Shown piece after piece: positions 8,992 to 19,614 of a DNA stretch of 42,071 nucleotides (the stretch's first letter is position 1; every line of letters starts with the position of its first letter). The notes under the pieces were generated by a model, which was not told the origin of the DNA, made no database searches, and worked only from the letters and a program-made list of their open reading frames with translations. Made by a program: the position numbers and the translations under genes. Origin of the DNA: Vibrio neptunius (GTDB lineage: Bacteria > Pseudomonadota > Gammaproteobacteria > Enterobacterales > Vibrionaceae); assembly GCF_000967495.1 (NCBI RefSeq), contig NZ_JXXU01000034.1:1-42071 (forward strand). Direction: 5' to 3'.

Positions 8992-9657
8992 ATGATGACA
9001 TATAAGGCAACCGCTCTATTTATAGCGACTATCTTGACATTATTAACGGGATGTACACAGCGTTTCGCTGATACTAACGAGACTTTAAAAGAAGCATTTT
9101 GGGGCTTTGAAGATGTGAATTTAAAGAAAGAAACAATCGAAAACATACCCTATGCTAGTAGCTATTTTAAAATTAATGATGGACCACAAATTCTGATGGT
9201 GCTTGCATTTGTTGAAAAGAATCCACAATCCGGAAAAACTCAGCATAAGTGGCTATCCAATGACAAAGCGATGATTGTTACCGAAGAGGGCCGTATCGTT
9301 AAAACATACAACCTTCCAGACGCAAACCTGAGCAGTAAAATCTCTTCTGAGAACATTGTACATTTCGATAATCCTCAATATTACTGGACTTCTGTTTATG
9401 ACTGGCAGCCTGACTATCATTACAACCATCAAGCGAAAATTACCACCGAATATGTAGCCACAATGCAGTTAAACTCTATGTTGTGGTCTCAAAAGGTCAA
9501 CATCTGGCAAGAATACATTTCATTTGAGAAATTGGATAAGACCATGCAAAGCACTTATTGGGTAAATGGCAATGGAGATGTACTGAAATCGGCCCAATGG
9601 GTCATTCCAGGCCAGCTTTTCATCGAGCAAGAAATACTCAAGCCATATAAAGGATGA
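8992..9657 (+). CDS. YjbF/GfcB-family lipoprotein
   Basis: 221 residues starting MMTYK; either of two adjacent ATG codons could be used, and no strong ribosome site is visible. The lipobox LLTGC puts the lipid-bearing cysteine near residue 21, so the mature protein should be membrane-anchored in the envelope. The remainder fits the YjbF/GfcB family of group 4 capsule and exopolysaccharide loci, including the YYWTSVYDWQPDYHYNH segment. Its stop overlaps the region of the next start. The biochemical role of the family is not established. It acts with the YjbG- and YjbH-type products encoded immediately downstream. Confidence 0.82.
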   Translation: MMTYKATALFIATILTLLTGCTQRFADTNETLKEAFWGFEDVNLKKETIENIPYASSYFKINDGPQILMVLAFVEKNPQSGKTQHKWLSNDKAMIVTEEGRIVKTYNLPDANLSSKISSENIVHFDNPQYYWTSVYDWQPDYHYNHQAKITTEYVATMQLNSMLWSQKVNIWQEYISFEKLDKTMQSTYWVNGNGDVLKSAQWVIPGQLFIEQEILKPYKG

Positions 9658-9662
9658 TCTTG

Positions 9663-10403
9663 ATGAAGCATAGCTTTTTAGTTCTTTTAACTTTAGTTTC
9701 TTTTACAAATGCCGTCGCCAGTAGCGTTAAAGTAGAGCTTCCCAGTGAGCAATTAGTGATTAACTATACTGCCCCCGTCCGCCTTGAGAGAGCCATTGCT
9801 GACTCTATATTACATAGTGAGAACAATGCTCCATTTAGTTATCCATTGAATAATGCTCTATTCAACATAGACAAGCAAAGAGTCGCCAACAATAAAAAAC
9901 AAGCCGTATTGAATTTACTCGATAAACTTAAAAAGCAAGATTCAGCACTTTATGAAAGTCTCGGCATCTTACACGAACAAGTGAAAACTTGGTCTGTAGG
10001 TTATAGAGAAAACCTTGCACTAGATCTCGACTTTATTCGCCTTACTCCTTCTGCCAACCCTATGCTTTCTGGTCATTATCAATTCGAATATCTAGATCGC
10101 CCTAAAACCATAAATATAGAAGGGTTAGTTTTCAGTACCTCTCGACCAGACGCAAAACCAGATTGGACGGTCAAAGATTATTTATCAACGTCTAGAGTGC
10201 TTTCTAGTGCCAGTAATAGTTATGCTTGGGTTATCTACCCAGATGGCAATTATAAGCAAGTTGGCTTCGCTTACTGGAATGATGAGAATACCCCACTACC
10301 TCCAGGCTCTAGCATCTTCGTGGGATTTAACAATCCATCAACAGAGCTTTCTCAGCTTGAACAAGACATCGTCTCTCTAATTGCCTGGAGAAGAAATTAC
10401 TAA
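9663..10403 (+). CDS. YjbG/GfcC-family capsule biosynthesis protein
   Basis: About 246 residues. I chose the ATG at 9663 (MKHSFLVLL) rather than 9654, because AAGGA sits 8 bases before it and the signal peptide then begins properly and ends near NAVASS. The rest is a soluble periplasmic-type protein with the C-terminal segment PPGSSIFVGFNNPSTELSQLEQDIVSLIAWRRNY, characteristic of GfcC/YjbG proteins. The start overlaps the end of the YjbF-like gene's translation unit and its stop TAA shares a base with the next ATG, indicating tight coupling. The exact role in polysaccharide export is unknown. Confidence 0.82.
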   Translation: MKHSFLVLLTLVSFTNAVASSVKVELPSEQLVINYTAPVRLERAIADSILHSENNAPFSYPLNNALFNIDKQRVANNKKQAVLNLLDKLKKQDSALYESLGILHEQVKTWSVGYRENLALDLDFIRLTPSANPMLSGHYQFEYLDRPKTINIEGLVFSTSRPDAKPDWTVKDYLSTSRVLSSASNSYAWVIYPDGNYKQVGFAYWNDENTPLPPGSSIFVGFNNPSTELSQLEQDIVSLIAWRRNY

Positions 10404-12589
10404 TGAAACTTAATGTCATCACCTCTTTATTCCTCTCTCTTGGCTTCGTTTCAACAGTTCAGGCAAGCGATAATCTCAAAGTATCCCAAACTGACTTTGG
10501 TGGCGTCGGTCTAATGCAAATGCCTTCAGGACGTATGGCGAAAGAAGGGGAGTTCAATATAGGAGTTAGCGTCAACGACGACTACCAACAGTACACTGCA
10601 TCAATTCAGTTAATGAATTGGTTGGAGTCCACAGTCCGTTACACAAGGGTGCCAGACTTGTTGTTTAGTAGCGATCCCTCTTACAGTGGAGACAATTTAT
10701 ATACCGATAAAGGCATCGACTTCAAAGTCCGCCTTTGGCAAGAAGGTTACTGGTTACCAGAAACTTCAATTGGTGTGCGCGACTTCGGCGGCACTGGTTT
10801 GTTTGACGGTGAGTTTGTTGCTGCAACAAAACGCTTCGGTAATTTAGATGTAACACTAGGTCTTGGCTGGGGGTACTTAGGCCAGCGTGGCAATGTGACC
10901 AATCCTTTCTGCAAAATGAGTGATGAATACTGTACTCGTGACGGTGATTTCAGAGGTACAGGCGGCAGTGTCGATTACGAGCGCTGGTTTAAAGGCCCAG
11001 CAGCTATATTTGGCGGTCTTGAGTACCAAACGCCTTATGCACCACTTCGCTTAAAGCTCGAATACGATGGCAATGATTATACACAAGACTATCCTGTAGT
11101 TCGGGCTGGCAAAACCATGCCTCAACATACTCCATGGAATGTAGGGGTTAACTATCGTTTAGGGGATTGGGGGGATGCCAAAGTCAGCTATCAACGTGGA
11201 GATACCATCACTTTTGGTATAAATATCTACACCAATTTTAACGATATGAAAGCGACATGGCGTGATGAGCCCAAACAGGCTGTCACCAACGTGGATAACA
11301 ATAACCCTGACTGGCAATCGGCAGCAAAACAGATTGAGTCAAACGCAGGCTTTGAGCAAAACTCGATTACACTGGATGGCGATACCGTCATAGTGAAAGG
11401 CCAGCAGAAAAAGTACCGCGACAGAGAAAAAGCTCTCGACCGAACCGCAGCAATCTTATCTAACCATTCAAATGATCTGATTCGCGTATTTAAAGTCGTT
11501 GAACAGCAAGATGGTATGGACCTGAAAGAAACCACCATAGATAAACAGAAATACCTTACTGCAGCGAATTACTTATCCACTGAAGCAAAAGCCAAAGACA
11601 GTTTTGAGGAATCAGAGCCTAAGAGTATTGCAAAAGCACCCGTAGTAGAAAACAAAGAACGCTGGGATTATGGCTTCGAACCCGTATTAAAGCAGAGTAT
11701 TGGTGGTCCTGAGTCATTCTATTTGTACAGTTTAGGCGTCAGCGCAAATTCGAACTATTGGCTCACTGATAACCTTGAGTTTGGCGGTTCAATCATCTTC
11801 AATGTGGTCGATAACTATGACAAATTTAACTACATTGAAAACTCTCCACATGTAAGAAATTACTCAACACCTAGAGTCCGAACCATGTTCCGTGCCTATG
11901 TGCATGATAATCCAGTCAGGCTCAACCACCTTCAACTCACATGGTTCGAACAGCCATTCGAAGAAGTTTATACCCAGATGTACGGTGGCTATCTAGAAAT
12001 GATGTTCGCTGGTGTCGGAGGTGAAGTACTATACAGACCAATAAATAAGAACTGGGCAGTAGGTTTCGATGCTAACCTAGTCAGCCAACGTGACCCGGAT
12101 TCATGGTTTGGCACATACAGTGAAGATTACTTCTTCTATGATGAGGCGACCTGCAATGACCCAACACCTTCTTGCCAAGCGTATGTTTTAAGCCAAGGTA
12201 CAACAGGACATATCACAGGTTACTATATGCCAAATTGGGACTTCCTAAGAGATACACTGTTTAAGGTCAGCGCAGGCAAGTTTTTGGGTGGAGACATGGG
12301 CGCTCGCTTCGATTTTTCTAAACAGTTCAAGTCTGGTGTGATTGTCGGTGCTTACGCCACCTTTACCGATTTGACAGCAGAAGAATATGGCGAAGGAAGC
12401 TACAACAAAGGCTTCTATATTTCGATTCCTTTAGACATCATGACAATTAAACCCAGCACTGGCCGTGCAAATATTTCATGGGAACCAATAACCCGAGATG
12501 GTGGACAAATGCTGAAGAAACAATACAATCTGTTTGATAAAACAGACGTTCGTTCTCAGTGGTACCAGAAACCAAGTACTGTTGAGTAG
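10403..12589 (+). CDS. YjbH/GfcD-family outer-membrane protein
   Basis: 728 residues. A signal peptide (about 1-21, ending VQA) has no lipobox. The mature start TDFGGVGLMQMPSGRMAKEGEFNIGVS is typical of YjbH. Many aromatic-rich beta-strand segments fill both halves (about 40-280 and 420-700), separated by a more polar central region; this fits an outer-membrane barrel protein with two barrel-forming parts. The start codon overlaps the preceding stop (TAATG). Last gene of the unit, ended by a strong bidirectional terminator. Likely surface component of the same polysaccharide export route; substrate unknown. Confidence 0.88.
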   Translation: MKLNVITSLFLSLGFVSTVQASDNLKVSQTDFGGVGLMQMPSGRMAKEGEFNIGVSVNDDYQQYTASIQLMNWLESTVRYTRVPDLLFSSDPSYSGDNLYTDKGIDFKVRLWQEGYWLPETSIGVRDFGGTGLFDGEFVAATKRFGNLDVTLGLGWGYLGQRGNVTNPFCKMSDEYCTRDGDFRGTGGSVDYERWFKGPAAIFGGLEYQTPYAPLRLKLEYDGNDYTQDYPVVRAGKTMPQHTPWNVGVNYRLGDWGDAKVSYQRGDTITFGINIYTNFNDMKATWRDEPKQAVTNVDNNNPDWQSAAKQIESNAGFEQNSITLDGDTVIVKGQQKKYRDREKALDRTAAILSNHSNDLIRVFKVVEQQDGMDLKETTIDKQKYLTAANYLSTEAKAKDSFEESEPKSIAKAPVVENKERWDYGFEPVLKQSIGGPESFYLYSLGVSANSNYWLTDNLEFGGSIIFNVVDNYDKFNYIENSPHVRNYSTPRVRTMFRAYVHDNPVRLNHLQLTWFEQPFEEVYTQMYGGYLEMMFAGVGGEVLYRPINKNWAVGFDANLVSQRDPDSWFGTYSEDYFFYDEATCNDPTPSCQAYVLSQGTTGHITGYYMPNWDFLRDTLFKVSAGKFLGGDMGARFDFSKQFKSGVIVGAYATFTDLTAEEYGEGSYNKGFYISIPLDIMTIKPSTGRANISWEPITRDGGQMLKKQYNLFDKTDVRSQWYQKPSTVE

Positions 12590-12599
12590 AATGAAGAAT

Positions 12600-12630
12600 A
12601 AAAAGGCTGACAGCAATGTCAGCCTTTTTA
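12600..12630. terminator. Bidirectional terminator between yjbH-like and epmA
   Basis: AAAAGGCTGACA and TGTCAGCCTTTT form a long perfect stem around GCAA, with A and T runs on the two sides. It can end both convergent transcripts. Confidence 0.92.
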
Positions 12631-12633
12631 CTA

Positions 12634-13605
12634 TTAGGCCCTAGGGAAAGGGAATGCAGTTACCTTATCAATATGATCATTGCTGGTCGCTAGCATGATG
12701 AGACGATCAATACCTAATGCAACACCCGCGCATTCAGGTAAACCAGCTTCTAGCGCTTTGATCAAATGGCTATCAATAGGTTGAGTGGCTAATCCCATTT
12801 GTTCTCGTTTGGTATTATCTGACTCAAAGCGTTTAAGCTGTTCTGTTGCATTGTCTAGTTCATGGAATCCATTTGCTAGCTCTATTCCTTTAAAATACAC
12901 CTCAAAACGGTCCGCAACGCGACTGTCTTGGCGGTTTATCTTTGCCAATGCCGCTTGTGAAGCAGGAAAATCGTATACAAATACGGGGACCTGCTGGCCA
13001 ATTTCAGGTTCAACCCCAACACCAAACAATAGCTGCAACAAAGTGTCTCTATCCTGCTCAAGTTGAGCTATATCACTGAGCCCTAGCTTACCAGCCGCCA
13101 CTTTAAGGTCTTCCATCGTTCCCTCTAAAGGGCAAACATTTAATATTTTCAGAAAGGCCTGCTGATACGTCATACGCTCCGCTACACCGACTTTCAGAAG
13201 TCGCTGTAACAGGTCATCTATTTCATTCATCAACTGATGATGATCAAATCCGACCCGATACCACTCAAGCATAGTGAATTCAGGGTTGTGATATCGACCA
13301 TTTTCTTCATTTCGAAAAGACTTACAAATCTGGTAGATACAACCACTTCCCGCCGCAAGTAAGCGCTTCATATGGAATTCAGGGCTGGTCATCAGGTAAA
13401 GCTTCTTACCGTCCGCATAGCCTGGGCCAATAAATTCGGTTTGAAACGTATGAAGGTGGATATCCGTCACTGTCGCATGACTCATCGCTGGCGTATCAAC
13501 TTCAAGGACACCTCTATCATCAAAAAACTGGCGCACTTCTCGAATCAAACTAGCTCGCTGCTTTAACTGCTCAACACTTGCTGTAGGTTGCCAATCTGCC
13601 TGCAT
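12634..13605 (-). CDS. epmA: EF-P beta-lysyltransferase EpmA (PoxA/GenX)
   Basis: Class II lysyl-tRNA-synthetase paralogue that attaches (R)-beta-lysine to a conserved lysine of elongation factor P. The ATG at 13605 ([18 protein letters not shown]) gives 323 residues and aligns with the E. coli start; the frame extends 14 codons upstream without family support. Motif 2 is seen as [25 protein letters not shown] sequence (about residues 100-120) and motif 3 as [12 protein letters not shown] near the C-terminus. There is no anticodon-binding domain, as expected. Divergent from frdA, as in related genomes. The EF-P gene and epmB are not in this window. Confidence 0.95.
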   Translation of the reverse strand: MQADWQPTASVEQLKQRASLIREVRQFFDDRGVLEVDTPAMSHATVTDIHLHTFQTEFIGPGYADGKKLYLMTSPEFHMKRLLAAGSGCIYQICKSFRNEENGRYHNPEFTMLEWYRVGFDHHQLMNEIDDLLQRLLKVGVAERMTYQQAFLKILNVCPLEGTMEDLKVAAGKLGLSDIAQLEQDRDTLLQLLFGVGVEPEIGQQVPVFVYDFPASQAALAKINRQDSRVADRFEVYFKGIELANGFHELDNATEQLKRFESDNTKREQMGLATQPIDSHLIKALEAGLPECAGVALGIDRLIMLATSNDHIDKVTAFPFPRA

Positions 13606-13976
13606 ACTTAATCTCTCGTGATGCTTTAATGTGGCGAAAATTAGCATCTTTTGCTCAAAATTAAAATGAGTTGTACTTAACCTGAAGCGCTTAAATAACG
13701 TCTTACAGCCAATAATTCATTCAATTAATCATTGATGATATTAATTCCCCGCAACAGCTGGTACGTAGGAGTATTTGAGCCGATATGGATTTGCCGTGAT
13801 AGTAATCACATAACCTATATTTTCTATGCCCTTGCATGCATTACCGGAGCAAAAACCTAAATACATCAATTTTTCTGCCAATAAGCTCTTCTACACTAGC
13901 CCTATCAACTTTGGGGGTTTACCCCATGTAATTACAACAAGCGGAACAATCCGCAAATTCACACTGGAGGATAACT
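13606..13976. other. Divergent intergenic region epmA/frdA
   Basis: 371 bases without a credible gene. It must hold the promoters of epmA and frdABCD. The palindrome GGGG-TTTA-CCCC lies at 13914-13925, about 50 bases before frdA. An AT-rich dyad with ATTAAT at both ends lies around 13725-13745. One half of an FNR-like site (TTGAT at 13732-13736) is present but the other half is poor, so anaerobic control by FNR is plausible from family knowledge and not shown here. Confidence 0.5.
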
Positions 13977-15794
13977 GTGCAAACTATCACCACAGATATC
14001 GCAGTCATCGGCGCAGGCGGCGCTGGTCTTCGCACTGCTATTGCAGCAGCTGAAGCAAACCCTGATTTAGAAGTCGCACTGATTTCTAAAGTTTATCCAA
14101 TGCGTTCTCACACGGTCGCAGCGGAAGGTGGCTCAGCAGCAGTTATCAAGGATGAAGATAGCCTAGACAACCACTTCAACGACACTGTTGGCGGTGGTGA
14201 CTGGCTATGTGAACAGGACGTTGTTGAATATTTTGTAGAAAACGCGACTCGCGAAATGATCCAAATGGAGCAATGGGGCTGCCCATGGAGTCGTAAAGAA
14301 AACGGTGAAGTCAACGTACGCCGATTTGGTGGTATGAAAGTTGAACGTACATGGTTCGCTGCTGATAAAACTGGCTTCCACATGCTTCACACCCTATTCC
14401 AGACATCAATGAAGTACGACAACATCAAACGTTTTGATGAGTACTTTGTGGTGGATCTGCTTGTCGATGAAGGCGAAGTGCAAGGTCTTATCGCTATCCA
14501 CATGTCAGAAGGTGAACTCGTTACGATTAAAGCCAAGTCTGTTGTTTTAGCAACAGGTGGCGCAGGTCGTGTTTACCACTGTAATACTAACGGCGGTATC
14601 GTAACAGGTGATGGTATGGCAATGGCTTACCGTCATGGCGTACCTCTACGTGATATGGAATTCGTTCAGTACCACCCAACCGGTCTTCCAGGTACTGGTA
14701 TCCTGATGACCGAAGGTTGTCGCGGTGAAGGCGGTATCATCGTTAACAAGAATGGCTACCGTTACCTACAAGATTACGGCATGGGCCCTGAAACTCCAGT
14801 TGGCCAGCCAAAGAACAAATACATGGAACTGGGTCCTCGCGACAAAGTTTCACAGGCTTTCTGGCACGAACAGCAGAAAGGCAACACCATCAAACACCCT
14901 TTAGGTGATGTGGTTCATCTAGACCTTCGCCACCTTGGTGAAGAGTACCTGCAAGAGCGTCTACCGTTTATCTGTGAGCTAGCGAAAGCTTACGTCAACG
15001 TTGATCCTGCAAAAGAGCTGATTCCAATTCGTCCTACTGTTCACTACACCATGGGTGGTATTGAAACTAACGGCGAATGTGAAACGCGCATTAAAGGTCT
15101 ATTCGCAGTAGGCGAATGTGCTTCTGTTGGTCTTCACGGCGCTAACCGTCTGGGTTCTAACTCACTGGCTGAGTTCGTGGTGTTCGGCCGTGTTGCTGGT
15201 GAACAAGCAGTGAAGCGTGCAGCGGAATTCAAGGGCTGGAACGAAGAGTCTATTGCAGCTCAAGTGAAAGATGTTGAGCAGCGTATCGCAGCACTGATGA
15301 ACCAAGAAGGCGATGAAAACTGGGCAGATATCCGCACTGAAATGGGTCATACCATGGAAGCGGGCTGTGGTATCTACCGCCAAGAAGATTTGATGCAAGC
15401 CACCATTGATAAAATCACTGAGTTGAAAGAGCGTTACAAGCGCATCAGCATCAAAGACAAAGGCAAAGTGTTCAACACAGACCTTCTGTACGCTATTGAA
15501 GTCGGTTACGGCCTAGAAGTCGCAGAAGCTATGGTTCACTCTGCGATCCTACGTAAAGAGTCTCGTGGTGCCCACCAGCGTCTAGACGATGGTTGTACTG
15601 AGCGTGATGACGTAGAGTTCCTCAAGCACTCGCTGGCTTTCTTCCAACCAGATGCAGCCCCAACTATCGACTACAGCAAGGTGACTATCACTAAGTCACA
15701 GCCTAAAGCTCGTCTATATGGTGAAGCAGCTGAGAAAGCAGCCGCTGCAGAAGCAGCAAAAGCCGCACAGAAGAACGCAGAGGAGCAAGCATAA
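13977..15794 (+). CDS. frdA: Fumarate reductase flavoprotein subunit FrdA
   Basis: 605 residues. Catalytic subunit of quinol:fumarate reductase, the terminal reductase of anaerobic fumarate respiration on the cytoplasmic face of the inner membrane. It starts at GTG with GGAGG 6 bases upstream; an ATG start is not available at this position. The FAD-binding motif is [14 protein letters not shown], the flavin-linked histidine segment is [12 protein letters not shown], and the active-site region includes [25 protein letters not shown] and [16 protein letters not shown] sequence. The C-terminus is Ala/Glu/Lys-rich. Stop and frdB start overlap (TAATG). Confidence 0.97.
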   Translation: MQTITTDIAVIGAGGAGLRTAIAAAEANPDLEVALISKVYPMRSHTVAAEGGSAAVIKDEDSLDNHFNDTVGGGDWLCEQDVVEYFVENATREMIQMEQWGCPWSRKENGEVNVRRFGGMKVERTWFAADKTGFHMLHTLFQTSMKYDNIKRFDEYFVVDLLVDEGEVQGLIAIHMSEGELVTIKAKSVVLATGGAGRVYHCNTNGGIVTGDGMAMAYRHGVPLRDMEFVQYHPTGLPGTGILMTEGCRGEGGIIVNKNGYRYLQDYGMGPETPVGQPKNKYMELGPRDKVSQAFWHEQQKGNTIKHPLGDVVHLDLRHLGEEYLQERLPFICELAKAYVNVDPAKELIPIRPTVHYTMGGIETNGECETRIKGLFAVGECASVGLHGANRLGSNSLAEFVVFGRVAGEQAVKRAAEFKGWNEESIAAQVKDVEQRIAALMNQEGDENWADIRTEMGHTMEAGCGIYRQEDLMQATIDKITELKERYKRISIKDKGKVFNTDLLYAIEVGYGLEVAEAMVHSAILRKESRGAHQRLDDGCTERDDVEFLKHSLAFFQPDAAPTIDYSKVTITKSQPKARLYGEAAEKAAAAEAAKAAQKNAEEQA

Positions 15795-16558
15795 TGTCAG
15801 CAAATCGCATCCAAAAAGTAGAGATTCTGCGTTATGACCCTGAGAAAGACGCAGAACCGCACTTCCAGACCTTTGAAGTACCATTCGACGAAACTATGTC
15901 GACACTTGATGCACTTGGCTACATCAAAGATAACCTAGATAAAGACCTGTCTTACCGTTGGTCTTGTCGTATGGCGATCTGTGGTTCATGCGGCATCATG
16001 GTAAACGGCGTGCCAAAACTTGCTTGTAAAAGCTTCCTGCGCGATTACCCAAACGGCGTGAAGATCGAGCCACTGGCAAACTTCCCTATCGAGAAAGACT
16101 TGATTGTCGACATGACACCGTTCATTGAGCGACTTGAAGCTATCAAGCCTTACATCATCGGTAACGATCGTAAACCTGAAGATGGCACTAACCTACAAAC
16201 GCCAGAGCAAATGGCCAAGTACAAGCAGTTCGCAGGTTGTATCAACTGTGGTCTGTGTTACGCAGCGTGCCCGCAGTTTGGTCTAAACCCTGAGTTTATC
16301 GGCCCTGCTGCGCTGACTCTTGCCCATCGTTACAACCTCGATAGTCGTGACAATGGTAAAGCAGAGCGTATGGCGATGATCAATGGTGAAAACGGCGCAT
16401 GGGGCTGTACCTTCGTCGGTTACTGTTCTGAAGTGTGTCCGAAGAACGTTGATCCTGCAGCTGCAGTAAACCAAGGTAAAGTCGAGTCTTCTATGGACTT
16501 CGTGATTGCTATGCTGAAGCCTGACGGCACACCAGCAAAAACAGCAGAGGAGGCATAA
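15794..16558 (+). CDS. frdB: Fumarate reductase iron-sulfur subunit FrdB
   Basis: 254 residues, slightly longer than the 244 of E. coli. It carries electrons from the membrane quinol site to the FrdA flavin. All three cluster motifs are intact: the 2Fe-2S site in [10 protein letters not shown] and the following Cys, the 4Fe-4S site in [12 protein letters not shown], and the 3Fe-4S site in [17 protein letters not shown]. The start shares a base with the frdA stop, which implies translational coupling. Second gene of frdABCD. Confidence 0.97.
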   Translation: MSANRIQKVEILRYDPEKDAEPHFQTFEVPFDETMSTLDALGYIKDNLDKDLSYRWSCRMAICGSCGIMVNGVPKLACKSFLRDYPNGVKIEPLANFPIEKDLIVDMTPFIERLEAIKPYIIGNDRKPEDGTNLQTPEQMAKYKQFAGCINCGLCYAACPQFGLNPEFIGPAALTLAHRYNLDSRDNGKAERMAMINGENGAWGCTFVGYCSEVCPKNVDPAAAVNQGKVESSMDFVIAMLKPDGTPAKTAEEA

Positions 16559-16560
16559 GA

Positions 16561-16944
16561 ATGAGTAACCGTAAACCTTACGTTCGTGAAGTAAAACGTA
16601 CTTGGTGGAAAGATCATCCTTTTTACCGCTTCTACATGCTTCGCGAAGCGACTGTACTGCCTCTGATCCTATTTACTGTCTTCCTGACTTTCGGTTTAGG
16701 CTCATTAGTGAAAGGTCCCGAAGCTTGGCAAGGCTGGCTTGAGTTTATGGCCAATCCAGTAGTCGTAGCGATTAACATCGTCGCGCTAGCCGGCAGCCTA
16801 CTGCATGCTCAAACATTCTTCAGCATGATGCCGCAGGTAATGCCGATTCGCTTAAAAGGTAAGCCAGTGGATAAGAAAATCATTGTGCTTACTCAATGGG
16901 CAGCCGTGGCATTTATTTCTCTGATTGTGCTGGTAATCGTTTAA
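16561..16944 (+). CDS. frdC: Fumarate reductase membrane subunit FrdC
   Basis: 127 residues with three predicted membrane helices (about 29-50, 65-85 and 107-126). It anchors FrdAB to the inner membrane and helps form the quinol site. The N-terminal segment RKPYVREVKRTWWKDHPFYRFYMLREAT-like sequence is conserved in FrdC. GAGGAGG precedes the ATG, two bases after the frdB stop. The E. coli protein has 131 residues. Confidence 0.95.
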   Translation: MSNRKPYVREVKRTWWKDHPFYRFYMLREATVLPLILFTVFLTFGLGSLVKGPEAWQGWLEFMANPVVVAINIVALAGSLLHAQTFFSMMPQVMPIRLKGKPVDKKIIVLTQWAAVAFISLIVLVIV

Positions 16945-16950
16945 GGAGCT

Positions 16951-17334
16951 ATGACTATGAAACCTAACTTTTCTGTAGATAGAGCCCCTAAGCGTTCTGA
17001 TGAGCCAATTTGGTGGGGATTGTTTGGCGCTGGCGGTACTTGGTTTGCCATGATTACCCCAGTGACGATTCTGGTTCTTGGTGTACTTGCTCCATTGGGC
17101 ATCATCAATGTCGAAGCTCTAAGCTACGAGCGTGTGGTTAATTTTGCAACAAGCATCATTGGCGCTCTATTTATCATTGGTACGCTAGCACTACCAATGT
17201 GGCATGCAATGCACCGTGTCCATCATGGTATGCATGATCTCAAAATTCATGCTGGACTAGCTGGGAAAGTCGGCTGTTACGCCTTTGCAGGGCTCATATC
17301 GGTCTTGAGCGTGATTTTTATCTTTATGCTCTGA
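16951..17334 (+). CDS. frdD: Fumarate reductase membrane subunit FrdD
   Basis: 127 residues with three predicted membrane helices and the conserved N-terminal segment [19 protein letters not shown]. Partner of FrdC in the membrane anchor. AAGGAG lies 2 bases before the ATG at 16951 and 8 before the ATG at 16957, so the second start (MKPNFS) may be the one used. Last gene of the operon, followed by a strong terminator. Confidence 0.94.
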   Translation: MTMKPNFSVDRAPKRSDEPIWWGLFGAGGTWFAMITPVTILVLGVLAPLGIINVEALSYERVVNFATSIIGALFIIGTLALPMWHAMHRVHHGMHDLKIHAGLAGKVGCYAFAGLISVLSVIFIFML

Positions 17335-17350
17335 GCAAAACCTGAAGATA

Positions 17351-17377
17351 AAAGCTGGCTTAACGCCAGCTTTTTTA
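17351..17377 (+). terminator. Terminator of frdABCD
   Basis: AAAGCTGGC and GCCAGCTTT flank TTAAC and are followed by T residues. It lies between frdD and the convergent nitroreductase gene and may serve both. Confidence 0.9.
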
Positions 17378-17394
17378 TTGCTCGCAAGCCATCT

Positions 17395-18078
17395 CTATTC
17401 CATGAAAGTTGCGATATTAGATAAAGATTTCTTATGAGTCGCATGTTCAGGAATCGTTGCATCTTCAGCAGGATAACCCGTCACAATCAACATGTACGGC
17501 CTGTCGACATCGTTATCACGGCCACAAATCTTACTCAGAAAGCTCATTGGTTTAGGGGTATGCGTTAGTGTTCCTAGGCCAGCGTTATGCAATGCTTGGA
17601 GTAAAAAGCCCGTTGCTATGCCGACCGACTCATGTACGTAATAATTGGTTTGCTCCCCATCATTGCTCACGCCACCTTTCTTCTGTGAAAAAACGGCAAT
17701 TAACCAAGGCGCTGTTTCGAGATAGGGTTTACTGGCGTGAGTCCCTAAGGGCTTTAAAGCATCCAGCCACTCCTGCCCTGCTCTCCCTTCGTAGAAAGAA
17801 CGCTCTAACTCTTCTGCAGCCTGGCGAATTTGACCTTTCACTTCCGCACGACTGATGGCGACAAAATGCCAAGGTTGATGATTCGCTCCACTAGGCGCGG
17901 TTCCAGCTGCAAGGATACAGTGCTCAATGACATCTTTCGCTACTGGTCGATCTGAAAAGCGGCGAATCGAATGGCGGCGTTTGAGCTGTTGGTAGTTTTG
18001 CTCAGCACGCGCTGACATTTCCTCGGCAGGAAATTCAATAAAATCATTCAAAGGCGAATGGGATTCTGTGGTCGACAT
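17395..18078 (-). CDS. Nitroreductase-fold protein, iodotyrosine deiodinase-like
   Basis: About 227 residues from the ATG at 18078, which has AAGGA upstream; a longer frame reaches 18105. The FMN phosphate-binding motif RRHSIRRFSDRPV and the FMN-contact segment TAPSGANHQPWHFV are present. So are APWLIAVF, YYVHESVGIATGFLLQALHNAGLGTLTHTP and VTGYPAED, the pattern of the iodotyrosine deiodinase (IYD) branch rather than of NfsB-type nitroreductases. The cytoplasmic bacterial relatives dehalogenate halotyrosines in vitro. The residues of the lid region that hold the tyrosine zwitterion fall around EELERSFYEGRAGQEW. The physiological substrate here is unknown. Convergent with frdABCD. Confidence 0.85.
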   Translation of the reverse strand: MSTTESHSPLNDFIEFPAEEMSARAEQNYQQLKRRHSIRRFSDRPVAKDVIEHCILAAGTAPSGANHQPWHFVAISRAEVKGQIRQAAEELERSFYEGRAGQEWLDALKPLGTHASKPYLETAPWLIAVFSQKKGGVSNDGEQTNYYVHESVGIATGFLLQALHNAGLGTLTHTPKPMSFLSKICGRDNDVDRPYMLIVTGYPAEDATIPEHATHKKSLSNIATFME

Positions 18079-18200
18079 GTTGCTTCCTTGCGCAGTTAGA
18101 GTCATTCCAATATAGCGTTATTTGTCTATCTCGCGAGTTAGCAAATGGAGGGAAACCAAAGAGTGAGAGTGAACGCAAACTTCCCTCAACGATTAATAAC

Positions 18201-18229
18201 AAAAAAGCCGATCTTACGATCGGCTTTTT
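18201..18229. terminator. Terminator after hslU
   Basis: AAAGCCGATC and GATCGGCTTT form a 10-bp stem around TTAC, with an A-run before and a T-run after. On the minus strand it directly follows the hslU stop. Confidence 0.92.
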
Positions 18230-18242
18230 CTTCAAGAGTAGA

Positions 18243-19577
18243 TCAAAGAATGAAACGACTTAGGTCTTCATCTTCTATTGTTTCGCCTAACTTAGCTTTA
18301 ACGTATTCGGCATCAATCGTCAGTTTCGAACCTGATTTGTCTGTTGCTTCAAATGAAATCTCATCCATCAAGCGCTCCATCACCGTATGCAGGCGGCGAG
18401 CACCGATATTCTCAGTGGTTTCATTCACTGTCCATGCCGCTTCTGCGATTTGAGTGATACCCTCTTCAGTAAACTCAACATCGACATCTTCTGTCTTCAT
18501 TAGCGCAACGTATTGCTCTGTCAGTGATGCTTTGGGCTCAGTTAGGATACGTTTGAAGTCGTGACTTGAAAGCGCTTCTAGCTCGACACGAATTGGCAGG
18601 CGACCTTGCAGTTCAGGGATCAGATCCGAAGGTTTGGCTACCTGGAATGCGCCAGATGCCACAAATAGAATATGGTCTGTTTTCACCATACCATGCTTAG
18701 TTGAGACTGTGCTACCTTCAATCAATGGAAGCAGGTCACGCTGAACACCTTCGCGAGAAACATCTGGACCTGAGCTTTCGCCACGCTTACAAATTTTGTC
18801 AATCTCATCGATAAACACGATACCGTTGTTCTCAACATTGAAGATAGCCTGTTCTTTCAGCTCTTCCTGATTAACCAGTTTCGCAGCTTCTTCTTCCGTC
18901 AGCGCCTTAAATGCATCTTTGATTTTCAGCTTACGTTTTTTCTTGGTATCGCCAGCTAAGTTTTGGAACATACCTTGAAGCTGATTAGTCATTTCTTCCA
19001 TGCCAGGAGGCGCCATGATTTCTACACCCATTTGCGGTGCAGCTACATCGACTTCGATCTCTTTGTCATCGAGTTTGCCTTCGCGTAGTTTCTTGCGGAA
19101 GATTTGACGCGTGTTAGAAGCGCTTTCGTCTTGCTGCTCATTTTGCCCCCAAGCATCTCTCGCTGGTGGTAAAAGCGCATCAAGAACACGTTCTTCAGCT
19201 TGCTCTTCAGCACGGAATTTAACTTTTTCCATCGCTTGCTGATGCGTCATCTTAATAGCAACATCCGTCAGATCGCGAATGATAGTCTCAACTTCTTTAC
19301 CAACGTAACCCACTTCAGTGAATTTTGTTGCTTCTACTTTAATAAACGGTGCATTGGCCAGTTTAGCTAAACGACGCGCAATCTCCGTTTTACCTACACC
19401 AGTTGGACCAATCATCAGAATGTTCTTTGGTGTGACTTCAACGCGTAAGCTTTCTTCAAGCTGCATACGGCGCCAGCGGTTACGCAGTGCAATGGCCACT
19501 GAGCGTTTCGCGTTATCCTGACCAATGATATGGCGGTTAAGTTCATGAACAATTTCGCGGGGAGTCATTTCAGACAT
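18243..19577 (-). CDS. hslU: ATP-dependent protease ATPase subunit HslU (ClpY)
   Basis: 444 residues from the ATG at 19577 ([20 protein letters not shown]), preceded by AAGGAA. AAA+ unfoldase that feeds substrates into the HslV peptidase in the cytoplasm. Walker A is [15 protein letters not shown], Walker B is VFIDEIDKI, the pore-loop segment near [10 protein letters not shown] is present, and the C-terminus ends in SRFIL, which docks into HslV. Second gene of the hslVU heat-shock operon, 37 bases after hslV. Confidence 0.97.
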   Translation of the reverse strand: MSEMTPREIVHELNRHIIGQDNAKRSVAIALRNRWRRMQLEESLRVEVTPKNILMIGPTGVGKTEIARRLAKLANAPFIKVEATKFTEVGYVGKEVETIIRDLTDVAIKMTHQQAMEKVKFRAEEQAEERVLDALLPPARDAWGQNEQQDESASNTRQIFRKKLREGKLDDKEIEVDVAAPQMGVEIMAPPGMEEMTNQLQGMFQNLAGDTKKKRKLKIKDAFKALTEEEAAKLVNQEELKEQAIFNVENNGIVFIDEIDKICKRGESSGPDVSREGVQRDLLPLIEGSTVSTKHGMVKTDHILFVASGAFQVAKPSDLIPELQGRLPIRVELEALSSHDFKRILTEPKASLTEQYVALMKTEDVDVEFTEEGITQIAEAAWTVNETTENIGARRLHTVMERLMDEISFEATDKSGSKLTIDAEYVKAKLGETIEDEDLSRFIL

Positions 19578-19614
19578 AATCAAATTCCTTAAATTCAGTA
19601 ACCACTATCTTGGG

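Noticed and set aside
13722..13750. FNR box upstream of frdA
   Set aside because: Only the TTGAT half is good; the second half matches poorly, so it is not listed as a site.
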